DNA of 15,016 bases from Bacteroidales bacterium UBA1184 (GCA_002310235.1 DBYO01000020.1:23162-38177), one strand, 5' to 3'. Shown: positions 7,058 to 13,978, counted from the stretch's first letter. Made by a program: numbers and translations. The notes: generated from the sequence alone by a model not told the origin.

Positions 7058-8569
7058 TTATCGACGTAGGCCTATTAAAGTGAACTTTAGACCGAAGCAT
7101 ATTGGATTGACATTGATTTGCTTGCTTTCGGCAGTTAGATTGTTGAATGCTTTCGATAGGTCGTATGTTGCATAAAATGCTATGTACCTCAGGTTAATCT
7201 CGGCCTTTACACCGTAGCGGAATGCTTCGAAGCAACTGGCTTTGATATGGTCTTTTTCTTTTCCTCCGTTCGTTATGTATTTGAATTTGTTTCGTCCACC
7301 AATGTTATAGCCTACGTATCCGCCTACGCCTATGCTAAGGTATTTGGGAACGATTACGAAAGTGGGGCAGAGTTCGAAGTTGATGTATGGTGCCGACAGC
7401 TTGCTTTTCATGTAGCTAATGTCAGGGTTGGTGTCGTAGAATAGGTACGGCTGGTGTAGCGAGTCGGTTGCGTATCGTACCGATGGTTCGCTGAACTTGA
7501 AGTTGAACCAGGTGAATGATATTTCGGTTGGCAGACGGAACCATTTTCCGAAGCGGATTACATTACCAATGGTTATACCTGCTTCCCACGAACCCCAGGG
7601 CTTTACCTTGTACATGCCCTGCGCGAACTTGCCGTTTTCGAGGTAGTTGTTGAAGCCCCATTTAACCCCTATGTATAAGATGTCTTTGGGCTTATTTTTT
7701 TTAGTCGGTGCGCTGCTGTTAGTTTGTTGACTGTTAGATTCAGTTTCGCTATTTGTAACTTTATTGTCAGAAGATTTATGAATAACAACCATTCCGCTTC
7801 CATCGTCGTCGATGGATGTTGCCGATTTGCCGTAGATCTCGAATCCAGTGTCGCCGTCTTCCGATGCGTTGGTAAGAAGTTTCTTTAGACTTATGCTACC
7901 CGAGCCGATTTTCTGAGTCTTGGGCGATCCGTATACGGTAACCTTTCCGATTCCATCGTTGTTGACAGAAATTGTCGAGTCGGCAAAGACTTCAACGTTT
8001 CCAATGCCGCTGTTGTCAACCGAAGCGTTGTCTGATATGAGATTCTTTGCGTTGATGTTGCCTGTTCCCGAGTTGATTATGCGAGTATTTTTTGATGTGC
8101 CTGAAATTCTAATTGCACCGATGCCGCTATTGTCGATTGAAACCGACGGACAATCAACTGTCACCTCGCAGCTACCAGTCCCCAAGTTGCCAATCTTTAC
8201 GGGATTCTCCGATGCGTTGACTTGGGCTTTGCCGACGCCTTCGTTTATAAATTCGTTCAGAGAAGTCGTGGTAACTTCTATCTTGCAGAAGTTGTTGTTC
8301 GAATATGACGAGTTCTCTTCTGTGAAGATTTCGAGAGTACCGTTGTTCACCGAGTACCCGATTCTATTAAGCGTCTTGTCGTCGCATATGAATTTGATAG
8401 AATACTTGTCGCCAGTATTTACTATTACGTTGGCAATACTTTTGTTTAATACCCTGTGGAATTCCTCTGTGGGGTATTCTGTCTTGTTGGCTATTGTATT
8501 GCCGTTGTCTTGCGCTACAGCGATAATGCTTGCCAAACATGCTAATGTTACAATAATTAATTTTCTCAT
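7058..8569 (-). CDS. GIN-domain protein fused to predicted outer-membrane beta-barrel
   Basis: 503 residues with a Sec signal peptide (cleavage expected after AVAQ, residue 20). Residues ~30-110 match the head of DUF2807, with alternating strands. Residues ~111-260 carry G-x-G-x rung turns at 111, 130, 149, 168, 188, 206, 222 and 257, mostly 16-20 residues apart. A Ser/Thr/Asn/Lys-rich linker (266-296) leads to ~207 residues of short alternating strands starting DILYIGVKWGFNNYL and rich in aromatic residues (FRLPTEISFTWFNFKF, YLSIGVGGYVGYNIGG). This resembles the porin-like barrels of Bacteroidetes (PorT/OMP_b-brl type), although the last residue is R, not F/Y. The start at 8569 lies 36 bases after the stop of the preceding GIN gene, so it is probably in the same operon, and a terminator follows. 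The barrel assignment rests on pattern only. Confidence 0.8.
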   Translation of the reverse strand: MRKLIIVTLACLASIIAVAQDNGNTIANKTEYPTEEFHRVLNKSIANVIVNTGDKYSIKFICDDKTLNRIGYSVNNGTLEIFTEENSSYSNNNFCKIEVTTTSLNEFINEGVGKAQVNASENPVKIGNLGTGSCEVTVDCPSVSIDNSGIGAIRISGTSKNTRIINSGTGNINAKNLISDNASVDNSGIGNVEVFADSTISVNNDGIGKVTVYGSPKTQKIGSGSISLKKLLTNASEDGDTGFEIYGKSATSIDDDGSGMVVIHKSSDNKVTNSETESNSQQTNSSAPTKKNKPKDILYIGVKWGFNNYLENGKFAQGMYKVKPWGSWEAGITIGNVIRFGKWFRLPTEISFTWFNFKFSEPSVRYATDSLHQPYLFYDTNPDISYMKSKLSAPYINFELCPTFVIVPKYLSIGVGGYVGYNIGGRNKFKYITNGGKEKDHIKASCFEAFRYGVKAEINLRYIAFYATYDLSKAFNNLTAESKQINVNPICFGLKFTLIGLRR

Positions 8570-8605
8570 TTTCTCATTTTTTATTTGTTAGTAGATTTCA
8601 TTATT

Positions 8606-9319
8606 CTATTCGTTTCTAGCATCAATTTTGCCAATACCTTCATTCGAGGCTTCTATCTTTGCTGCTGTCAGTTTCGAAGCGTTGATTCTTCCAATGCCTT
8701 CGTTGCCGTAGTATGCTTTGTTGGTATTTCCCGACAATTCTACAGATCCGATGCCATCGTTATTCACTTTTACTATGTTGGCCTTAATGTTTTGTATATC
8801 GGTCTTGCCGATGCCTTCGTTACTAATGTCGATCTGGTCTGCCGAAACATTTGAAAGTTTTATCTTGCCAACGCCTATGTTGTTTATAATGAGCGAACTG
8901 GCGGTTAGTTTGTCGCACGATATTGAGCCTACGGCTTCGTTGGTTATGATGTTGCAATTGGGCGTATATACAACAATGTCGTGCTTGTCTTCATCGATGC
9001 TGCTGTCGGTGTTAAAATATATCGACAGTGTTCCGTCCTTTACTTCGGTTGCAACATATTGCATTATGTTTTCGTGAACGGTAACAACAACCTTTGATTC
9101 GTTGCTCTGTACAATCTTGATGTTGAAAATGCCTGAATTGCATATGTTTTCAAAACTTTCGAGCTTGCGAGTCTCTGTTATTACTTTTCCTTTCCCTTTT
9201 ATCTTATCTGCTGATAATGTGTAGGTACTTGCAGATGTATTTTCTGCCTTGATATTCTCATTTGCATGTATGGCTACCATAAGTGCAAATCCTATTAAAA
9301 TAAAGAATCTCATAATCAT
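8606..9319 (-). CDS. Secreted DUF2807 (head GIN domain) protein, short C-terminus
   Basis: 237 residues from ATG 9319; an in-frame ATG at 9313 (MRFFILIGFALMVAIHA) may be the true start and gives the cleaner signal peptide. There is no lipobox. Residues ~42-120 resemble the DUF2807 head (TETRKLESFENICNSGIFNI, then SKVVVTVHENI). Rung turns GVGK (149), GIGK (169), GIGS (189), GIGR (208) and GIGK (228) are 19-20 residues apart, with the recurring phrase SNEGIGK. The protein stops only six residues after the last turn, so the usual C-terminal cap of the family appears to be missing. It starts 2 bases after the anti-sigma stop, so translational coupling is likely. Probably periplasmic or exported further; function unknown. 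Confidence 0.83.
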   Translation of the reverse strand: MIMRFFILIGFALMVAIHANENIKAENTSASTYTLSADKIKGKGKVITETRKLESFENICNSGIFNIKIVQSNESKVVVTVHENIMQYVATEVKDGTLSIYFNTDSSIDEDKHDIVVYTPNCNIITNEAVGSISCDKLTASSLIINNIGVGKIKLSNVSADQIDISNEGIGKTDIQNIKANIVKVNNDGIGSVELSGNTNKAYYGNEGIGRINASKLTAAKIEASNEGIGKIDARNE

Positions 9320-9321
9320 AA

Positions 9322-10368
9322 TTATTTTTTGTTATTAGCTATTGTTAAACATATTTCATCTCCGATATCCCTTATCATGTTGGCAGGTTCGCTATTCATG
9401 AATGCCGAACGTATTTTGTTTGCGCTGCGGCGCAGAAATGTGCGGAATTTACTTTCTTTAATTATTGTAACTCCGTTGTCTTCCGACTGGTAAGCGAGCA
9501 AATTTTCGTCCGAAGCGGGGTTCTCTGGCTCTATATTTTCGATAGAATTTGTATTCTTGGCGTTTTGTTCTGCTATGTAATTTCTCTCGTCGGTAACTGG
9601 TGCGTCATCTTCTGTTGCAATGCTGTCGAGTTCTGTTTCGGCAATGTCCGGACTGTCATATAATGTCGGTTCACCGATGGTATCGCTGTTGAACGCCAAG
9701 TTTTCAGTTGTCACATTGATATTTTTATGACTCTCGGTTCTTCTTTGCAATTTCTGTTCTTCGGTTAAGACAGGTTCGGAATTGTCGGTGTTGCCGATGA
9801 GTTTTTTTTCAGCATCGTTGTCGGTCTGTGCGTCCGCTATCGTGCCTTTGCTGGTGTTTTGCGAAATGTCGTTCTGCCCATTATTGGAAATTACGTTTCC
9901 TCCGTTTCCGAGGACATTGTAAAGTATTATTCCGCATGTGGCAATTATTACAATTGATGCTGCTATAGAAACAGGTCTCAGCCAGAAGACAATTCCACGT
10001 TTCTTTAATGAGTCCTTGTCGGGGTAATGTACGTCCATGTCAGGCTTTTGGAGTGTAAGCTTGTATGCTTCGTACGACTTGTTTATATTTTGATTGGTTT
10101 TTATTTTGGTGTCAATGTATTTTTCGTCTTCTTCCGAAATTATGCCTTCAAGTTTTTCGATGAGGAGTCTTTCTGTGATGTTTTCGACCGAAAGCATTTC
10201 CTTTTTTTCGAATTTTACATCTTCTAAGTCGCTGTTTTCGAGCATTGCCATGACATCGGGATTACTCTCGAGGTATGCCATGAGTTCGGCTTCTTCCGTT
10301 TCGGAGAGCTGGCAATCGAGGAACCTCTGCCACAATTCTTCAATATTGCTTTGATCTATCCTTGTCAT
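9322..10368 (-). CDS. Membrane anti-sigma factor (partner of the ECF sigma factor)
   Basis: 348 residues from ATG 10368, chosen because it overlaps the sigma stop as ATGA and starts MTRIDQSNIEELW; the open frame extends upstream to 10722, but that part is only the antisense-frame shadow of the sigma gene. The cytoplasmic part (1-130) holds two related modules: residues 12-39 (LxxxFLDCQLSETEEAELMAYL) and 68-95 (LIEKLEGIISEEDEKYI), each followed by a KxxxL phrase (VKFEKKEML; HYPDKDSLKK), a style common in Bacteroidetes anti-sigma proteins. One membrane helix spans ~132-154. The remaining ~190 residues are periplasmic, polar, rich in N, E, D and T, with a basic patch (FRTFLRRSANKIRSAF) near the end. 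It presumably holds the sigma factor at the membrane until an envelope signal arrives. There is no FecR domain and no recognisable zinc motif. Confidence 0.82.
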   Translation of the reverse strand: MTRIDQSNIEELWQRFLDCQLSETEEAELMAYLESNPDVMAMLENSDLEDVKFEKKEMLSVENITERLLIEKLEGIISEEDEKYIDTKIKTNQNINKSYEAYKLTLQKPDMDVHYPDKDSLKKRGIVFWLRPVSIAASIVIIATCGIILYNVLGNGGNVISNNGQNDISQNTSKGTIADAQTDNDAEKKLIGNTDNSEPVLTEEQKLQRRTESHKNINVTTENLAFNSDTIGEPTLYDSPDIAETELDSIATEDDAPVTDERNYIAEQNAKNTNSIENIEPENPASDENLLAYQSEDNGVTIIKESKFRTFLRRSANKIRSAFMNSEPANMIRDIGDEICLTIANNKK

Positions 10369-10847
10369 AGCGCGTTCTCCATTTTGACGATATAGTCCTT
10401 TAAAACTTTCCTTGCACGGAAAATGTAAACTTTCACTTGTGTTTCGTTGAGACCTGTGATTTCTCCAATTTCGTTGTAGGAGTAACCTTCGTAGTCTCGG
10501 AGCAGGATGAGTTGGCGCTGCTGTTCCGGAAGCTTTGCAAGTGCATTTTCCAGAATTTCCTTCAGTTCGGAGTTGCTGTCGTATTCTCCGGGTTCGTAGC
10601 CGGTACCTATCGCATCTTCTGCCGTGCTGAATTTCTCGTGTCTGGTTACGTCTATCATCCTGTTGTAAGCAACTTTGAACAGAAAAGACTTTGCGTTGTC
10701 GACTTCGTCGCGGTTTGTCCACAGCTTTGCAAAACTGTCCTGCACTATGTCCTGTGCAAGGTCGCTGTCCTTAATGTTCGACAGCACAAAGCGATAGACG
10801 TTGTCCGCGTACTTGTTAACCATAATATTGTAGTCTTCTCGTGTCAT
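10365..10847 (-). CDS. ECF-type RNA polymerase sigma factor
   Basis: 160 residues, normal for an ECF sigma factor. Region 2 covers ~10-70, with DLAQDIVQDSFAKLW (region 2.2, core binding) and NAKSFLFKVAYNRMIDVTR (2.3-2.4, -10 recognition). Region 4 covers ~104-155, with LPEQQRQLILLRDYEGYSYNEI followed by a helix-turn-helix ending VKVYIFRARKVLKDYI (-35 recognition). The start is supported by GAGGGA just upstream of ATG 10847. It is the first gene of the sigma/anti-sigma/GIN run and its stop codon overlaps the anti-sigma start. It lacks the region 3 and 1.1 parts of primary sigma factors. It is likely sequestered by the next gene product and directs transcription of this operon and others. Confidence 0.93.
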   Translation of the reverse strand: MTREDYNIMVNKYADNVYRFVLSNIKDSDLAQDIVQDSFAKLWTNRDEVDNAKSFLFKVAYNRMIDVTRHEKFSTAEDAIGTGYEPGEYDSNSELKEILENALAKLPEQQRQLILLRDYEGYSYNEIGEITGLNETQVKVYIFRARKVLKDYIVKMENAL

Positions 10848-10860
10848 TGTTCCCTCATAT

Positions 10861-10887
10861 GACGTAGATGTGGTACGAAATGTTACA
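10861..10887 (-). promoter_or_regulatory. Candidate ECF autoregulatory promoter of the sigma operon
   Basis: On the minus strand TGTAAC (10887-10882) is followed after 17 bases by CGTC (10864-10861), the AAC/CGTC arrangement typical of ECF sigma promoters. The leader would be very short (CGTC ends 13 bases before the ATG). A competing reading is a primary-sigma -7 element TTTCTTTG at 10893-10886 (one mismatch), giving a ~30-base leader. Both may be used. Confidence 0.4.
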
Positions 10888-10953
10888 AAGAAAATGAAAA
10901 AAAATTAAAGAGCAGTTTTTTTTGTTTGTGTATCACGATTTTAATCAATTAGA

Positions 10954-10984
10954 ATTGCCTAATAATAAATTATTTGTATCTTCG
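10954..10984 (+). promoter_or_regulatory. Promoter of the acetyltransferase gene
   Basis: ATTG at 10954-10957, a 19-base spacer, then TATCTTCG at 10977-10984 (one base off TAnnTTTG). It lies just upstream of ATG 11000 and downstream of the alternative ATG at 10922, so it decides the start of the gene. Confidence 0.55.
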
Positions 10985-10999
10985 CCCCGTAGTTTGAAG

Positions 11000-11881
11000 A
11001 TGATAAGATTGCTCTCACATAGCGAAATTGATTTTGTCAAGTATGACGAATGCATTGAAAAGTCGATGCAGGGCAAGGTGTATGCAATGTCGTGGTACTT
11101 GGATGCGGTTTTTCCCGATTGGTCGGTGTATGTGGTTGGCGACTACGATGTTGTGATGCCAATTCCACTAAAACAGAAGTTTGGACTAAAATACGCATTG
11201 CAACCGCAGTTCTGCCAGCAGTTGGGGATTTTCTCAAAGTCGTGGCTATCGAAACTTCAGGCTCGCGAACTCGTAGGAAAGTTGCCTTTCCTGTATCGTC
11301 TATGCTTCAACAGCGGAAATATGGATGTATGCGCAGGAAAAACAGCTCGCCCGAATTATGTGTTGGACTTGAGCACCGACTACGAATTGCTTAATGCAAG
11401 CTTTTCGTTGCAGTGCCGCCGCAATGTGAAAAAGGCAAAGACGTTTGTGCAACGAGTTGCCGAAATCTCAAAGGACGAATATCTGTCGTTCCTTTGCGAA
11501 AATGCAGGGCAATGGATGGGGAAAGTGCAGATTCCTGTTTTGACAAGGCTTATTGACAATGCTATTTCGGCTGGTTGTGCCGAGTTTGTGGCTGTCCGCG
11601 ATGTGCAGGATAATGTCCTTGCTGCTGTATTTTTTATAAGGTGGGGAGGACGGCTGTATTATCTGTCGCCTGTTTCGAGCGAAAAGGGTAGGGAATGCCA
11701 GTCGATGACTTTCCTGCTGAACGATATTGTTGAGCTTAATGCAAATTCGTCGCTTCTTATCGACTTCGAAGGCTCGGCAATCGAAAGCATACGGAATTTC
11801 TATGAGGGTTTTGGTGCAAAGAACGAGCCTTATCCGATGCTTGAAAAAAATATGTGGGTGGCAAAGGTATTGAGGAAATAA
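11000..11881 (+). CDS. GNAT/FemAB-like acyltransferase
   Basis: 293 residues from ATG 11000. The frame is open from ATG 10922, but those 26 residues overlap the promoter and look non-coding. The segment RPNYVLDLSTDYELLNASFSLQC followed by RRNVKKAK resembles the conserved core of the FemAB/Acetyltransf_6 group within the GNAT superfamily, where an acyl or aminoacyl group is moved to an amine. The C-terminal half (EFVAVRDVQDNVLAAVFFIRWGGRLYYLSPVSSEKGRECQSMTFLLNDIV) matches the strand-turn-helix around the acyl-CoA site, and the end (FEGSAIESIRNFYEGFGA) the family's last helix. No membrane segment or signal peptide is visible, so it is probably cytoplasmic. The substrate is unknown; FemX-like cell-wall roles are possible. 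It is divergent from the ECF sigma gene. Confidence 0.75.
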   Translation: MIRLLSHSEIDFVKYDECIEKSMQGKVYAMSWYLDAVFPDWSVYVVGDYDVVMPIPLKQKFGLKYALQPQFCQQLGIFSKSWLSKLQARELVGKLPFLYRLCFNSGNMDVCAGKTARPNYVLDLSTDYELLNASFSLQCRRNVKKAKTFVQRVAEISKDEYLSFLCENAGQWMGKVQIPVLTRLIDNAISAGCAEFVAVRDVQDNVLAAVFFIRWGGRLYYLSPVSSEKGRECQSMTFLLNDIVELNANSSLLIDFEGSAIESIRNFYEGFGAKNEPYPMLEKNMWVAKVLRK

Positions 11882-11900
11882 TTTTCTGAAAAAAGTAACA

Positions 11901-12059
11901 GTCATTCCGCAAAGCAGAGTGAACCGACTAAGGTACGTGTCGTGTGAAATCGCTTATGCGGAATCTCCTTGCTTAGTAATGTTGTAGGAGATTACGGACA
12001 GCAGTCTTAACAACGCTCCTCGTTCCGTATCGCGTGTTTCGACTAGCTTCCGAAATGAC
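11901..12059. repeat. 159-base palindromic intergenic element (GTCATTCCG type)
   Basis: The ends are inverted repeats: GTCATTCCGCAAAGC (11901-11915) matches the reverse complement of 12045-12059 at 12 of 15 positions. Nested inside are ATTCCGCA/TGCGGAAT (11904-11911 with 11957-11964) and AATCTCCT/AGGAGATT (11962-11969 with 11986-11993, 16-base loop). From general knowledge, intergenic hairpins beginning GTCATTCCG and containing GGAATCTCCT...AGGAGATT recur many times in Bacteroidetes genomes. It encodes no protein and looks like a MITE/REP-like element or a read-through hairpin after the acetyltransferase gene. Confidence 0.7.
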
Positions 12060-12163
12060 TACCCCCTTCATTTAATTTTTATGTAAATATTTGATAATGT
12101 TTTAATTATGTGTGTTATCCTGATTTCTAGCGGAGAAATAAGTGTAGCAAGGTTGAAAAAAAA

Positions 12164-12325
12164 TATCTTGTCCGTAAGTGTCGGTTTTTGATAGTTGCGG
12201 ACTGGGTATAGTGAGAATATCTTGTCCGTAAGTGTTGATTTTTTGTGGTTGCGGACTGAATATAATGAAAGTATCTTGTCCGTAAGTATTGCAAATTTTG
12301 AGTTACGGACAAGAAATGTTAAAAA
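12164..12325. repeat. Three tandem 54-base hairpin repeats
   Basis: Units start at 12164, 12218 and 12272, exactly 54 bases apart, all beginning TATCTTGTCCGTAAGT. Each unit forms a stem: GTCCGTAA with TTGCGGAC (12170-12177/12195-12202 and 12224-12231/12249-12256), and in the last unit a perfect 11-bp CTTGTCCGTAA/TTACGGACAAG (12275-12285/12303-12313). The array lies 88 bases before the small lipoprotein gene. The rest of 11882-12412 holds the palindromic element and AT-rich sequence, with no gene. Confidence 0.85.
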
Positions 12326-12412
12326 TATATTGTCGTAATAGTTTGTTTTACATATTGAACAATAATAATTAAAAATACTCGTTATTGTTGTACTAACTTA
12401 AAAAAATATAAT

Positions 12413-12721
12413 ATGAAACGAGTAATTTTTGTTATTTCATTATTTGCGGTGTTGTTATGCTCTTGTGCTACAGTTCAAGTTGCAACATTTAATTCGGAAG
12501 GACAAGTTCCTATGTATATGACAAGTTGTCCTGATGCAAAATATGAGGAGTTTAAGTACATTGAAGTGTCTGGAAGTATATTTTCTTCCCCCGGAGGACT
12601 TATGGACAAGATGCAGAAAAAGGCGAAAGAAGTTGGAGCAGATGCTGTTGTAAATGCAAAGTACGGTTATGCAGGTCTTTATCCTTATCTTGAAGGTGTT
12701 GCCGTGAAGTACAAGAAATAA
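12413..12721 (+). CDS. Small lipoprotein with GADAVVN motif
   Basis: 102 residues. The signal peptide ends in LLCSCATV, with the likely lipidated cysteine at 18 (C16 is an alternative). The mature part of ~84 residues contains KMQKKAKEVGADAVVNAKYG, a helix followed by a GADAVVN strand; this resembles short heavy-metal-binding/YbjQ-like or RcsF-like folds, in which a helix with A..xGADAV leads into a strand. I do not assign a specific family. It is probably anchored in the outer membrane and faces the periplasm; two further cysteines are absent apart from one at about residue 39 (TSCPDAK). It stands alone, with the 54-base hairpin array upstream and a terminator downstream. No clear promoter element is visible. 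Confidence 0.75.
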   Translation: MKRVIFVISLFAVLLCSCATVQVATFNSEGQVPMYMTSCPDAKYEEFKYIEVSGSIFSSPGGLMDKMQKKAKEVGADAVVNAKYGYAGLYPYLEGVAVKYKK

Positions 12722-12796
12722 GATGGTATTGGAGACTGTTTGATAAATTTGAAAAAGATTTGTTCAATTTCTGTCCACAGGACACTAATATAAAAT

Positions 12797-12825
12797 AAAA
12801 AAAGCCCACAAATGCGGGCTTTTTA
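12797..12825. terminator. Bidirectional intrinsic terminator between lipoprotein and kdd
   Basis: AAAAAAAGCCC (12797-12807) pairs with GGGCTTTTTATT (12816 onward) around an 8-base loop ACAAATGC. A-tract and T-tract on the two sides serve both the plus-strand lipoprotein gene and the convergent kdd gene, whose stop is 17 bases away. Confidence 0.88.
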
Positions 12826-12841
12826 TTTGATGTACAATTTG

Positions 12842-13915
12842 TTATGCGTACAATTCTTCGAAAATCTTTCTCAATTCTGGGCTTTCGCGGAGTTCCTGGA
12901 GAGTGAAATCAGCGTGACCCTTAGTGTAACCGTTACCAACAATCATGTTAACGTCAGCACCGATACCTTCAGCACCGAGAGCAGCCTTTGTGAAGCTGGT
13001 TGCCATCGAGAAGAAGTAAACGATACCATCGTCCTTTGTGCAGAGAACAGATGTCATTTCCTGATCTGGAACGTTTACGCAGTTGATAGTTACATCAGCC
13101 ATCTTGCCGTTTGTAAGTTTTTCAACGAGTTCGTAAATTTCAACTGGAGTCTTTCCAGCAACGCTTTCAACAACATCGCAGAATCCCAAGTCCTTGATTC
13201 TCTGTGTTGACTTCGGGCTGTTAGCAAGACCGATAACCTTACCAGTTACACCAACGCGCTTCTTAGCTTCGTAGCAGCAGAGCATACCGCTCTTTCCACC
13301 TGCACCGAGGATAACAACATTCTGTCCGTACTGGCAGAGCTTTGCAGTCTGAGCTGGAGCACCAGCAACATCCAATGCGCTCAAAGCGAGCTTTTCTGGC
13401 ATGTCGTTCGGAATCTTAGCATAGATACCGCTTTCGAAGAGGATAGCCTTACCCTTGATGTCAACCTGGTCAACATCTGGACGGATTTCGAGGATTTCGT
13501 CGATGCGGAGAGGAGTAAGTGACAAAGAAACCAAAGTAGCAATCTTGTCGCCTTCCTTCAGGTCGATCTTGCCCTTCAATGCGTCGCCAATCTTTTCAAC
13601 GCGGCCGAGGAGCATACCGCCCGAACCAGTACGACGGTTACGGTGCTTACCCTGCAATTCAACATTGAGGAACATTTCCTTCTTAATTTCTTCCATAATC
13701 TTTTCCTGGCTTGCACCTTCGCCTGCCTGCTGCTTAGCGTAGTTGTGAATGTCGGTGAACGAAGCGGAGTCGATGTTTAATGTCTGAACATCAATAAGGA
13801 TTTCGTTGTCATAGATTTCGTCCATATTGTTGTCAAGCTTGTTTGCCGGCTGTGGCAATACGCCCTTCGGCTCTAATACGCGGTGTACACCGTATTTGTT
13901 ACCTTTCTTCTGCAT
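12842..13915 (-). CDS. kdd: L-erythro-3,5-diaminohexanoate dehydrogenase
   Basis: 357 residues, close to the known length of Kdd enzymes. The N-terminus GNKYGVHRVLEPKGVLPQPA, the central ATLVSLSLTPLRIDEI and VDIKGKAILFESGIYAK, and the ALDVAGAPAQTAKL segment are the hallmarks I recognise for this family. The Rossmann motif GAGGKSG lies at 204-210. The enzyme oxidatively deaminates L-erythro-3,5-diaminohexanoate to 5-amino-3-oxohexanoate with NAD(P)+ (EC 1.4.1.11), in the pathway that ferments lysine to acetate and butyrate in the cytoplasm. In Fusobacterium, Clostridium and Porphyromonas the gene is clustered with kce and the aminomutase genes kamA/kamD/kamE; here its neighbours are a lipoprotein and a toxin-antitoxin pair. 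The codons look more biased (AAG, GTA, TTC/AAC) than in the flanking genes, consistent with high expression. Confidence 0.92.
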   Translation of the reverse strand: MQKKGNKYGVHRVLEPKGVLPQPANKLDNNMDEIYDNEILIDVQTLNIDSASFTDIHNYAKQQAGEGASQEKIMEEIKKEMFLNVELQGKHRNRRTGSGGMLLGRVEKIGDALKGKIDLKEGDKIATLVSLSLTPLRIDEILEIRPDVDQVDIKGKAILFESGIYAKIPNDMPEKLALSALDVAGAPAQTAKLCQYGQNVVILGAGGKSGMLCCYEAKKRVGVTGKVIGLANSPKSTQRIKDLGFCDVVESVAGKTPVEIYELVEKLTNGKMADVTINCVNVPDQEMTSVLCTKDDGIVYFFSMATSFTKAALGAEGIGADVNMIVGNGYTKGHADFTLQELRESPELRKIFEELYA

Positions 13916-13978
13916 TGTGTTTAGTTTTTAAGTTGTTATTTAAATTTTTACAATTCTCTGCAATTTTTCAAGCGACCG

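Noticed and set aside
7920..8591. 223-residue plus-strand open frame opposite the GIN-barrel gene
   Set aside because: Its composition mirrors the antisense of G-x-G-x rungs (PMPLLS, PIPSLL patterns), with no promoter; a shadow.
10369..10722. N-terminal extension of the anti-sigma gene to 10722
   Set aside because: It overlaps the sigma gene in another frame over 350 bases, is unusually rich in Arg and Gln, and ATG 10368 has the classic ATGA overlap.
10922..10999. Upstream start of the acetyltransferase at ATG 10922
   Set aside because: A good promoter (10954-10984) lies inside this extension, so transcripts would start after it.
12127..12312. A 61-residue minus-strand open frame with a repeating 18-residue pattern
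   Set aside because: It is the translation of the 54-base hairpin array (54 is a multiple of three), lacks a ribosome binding site, and its repetition follows from the DNA repeat.
12164..12325. The array as a CRISPR
   Set aside because: Only three units, repeat and spacer are not separable (similarity runs through much of the unit), period 54 is too short for a typical repeat plus spacer, and no cas gene is near.
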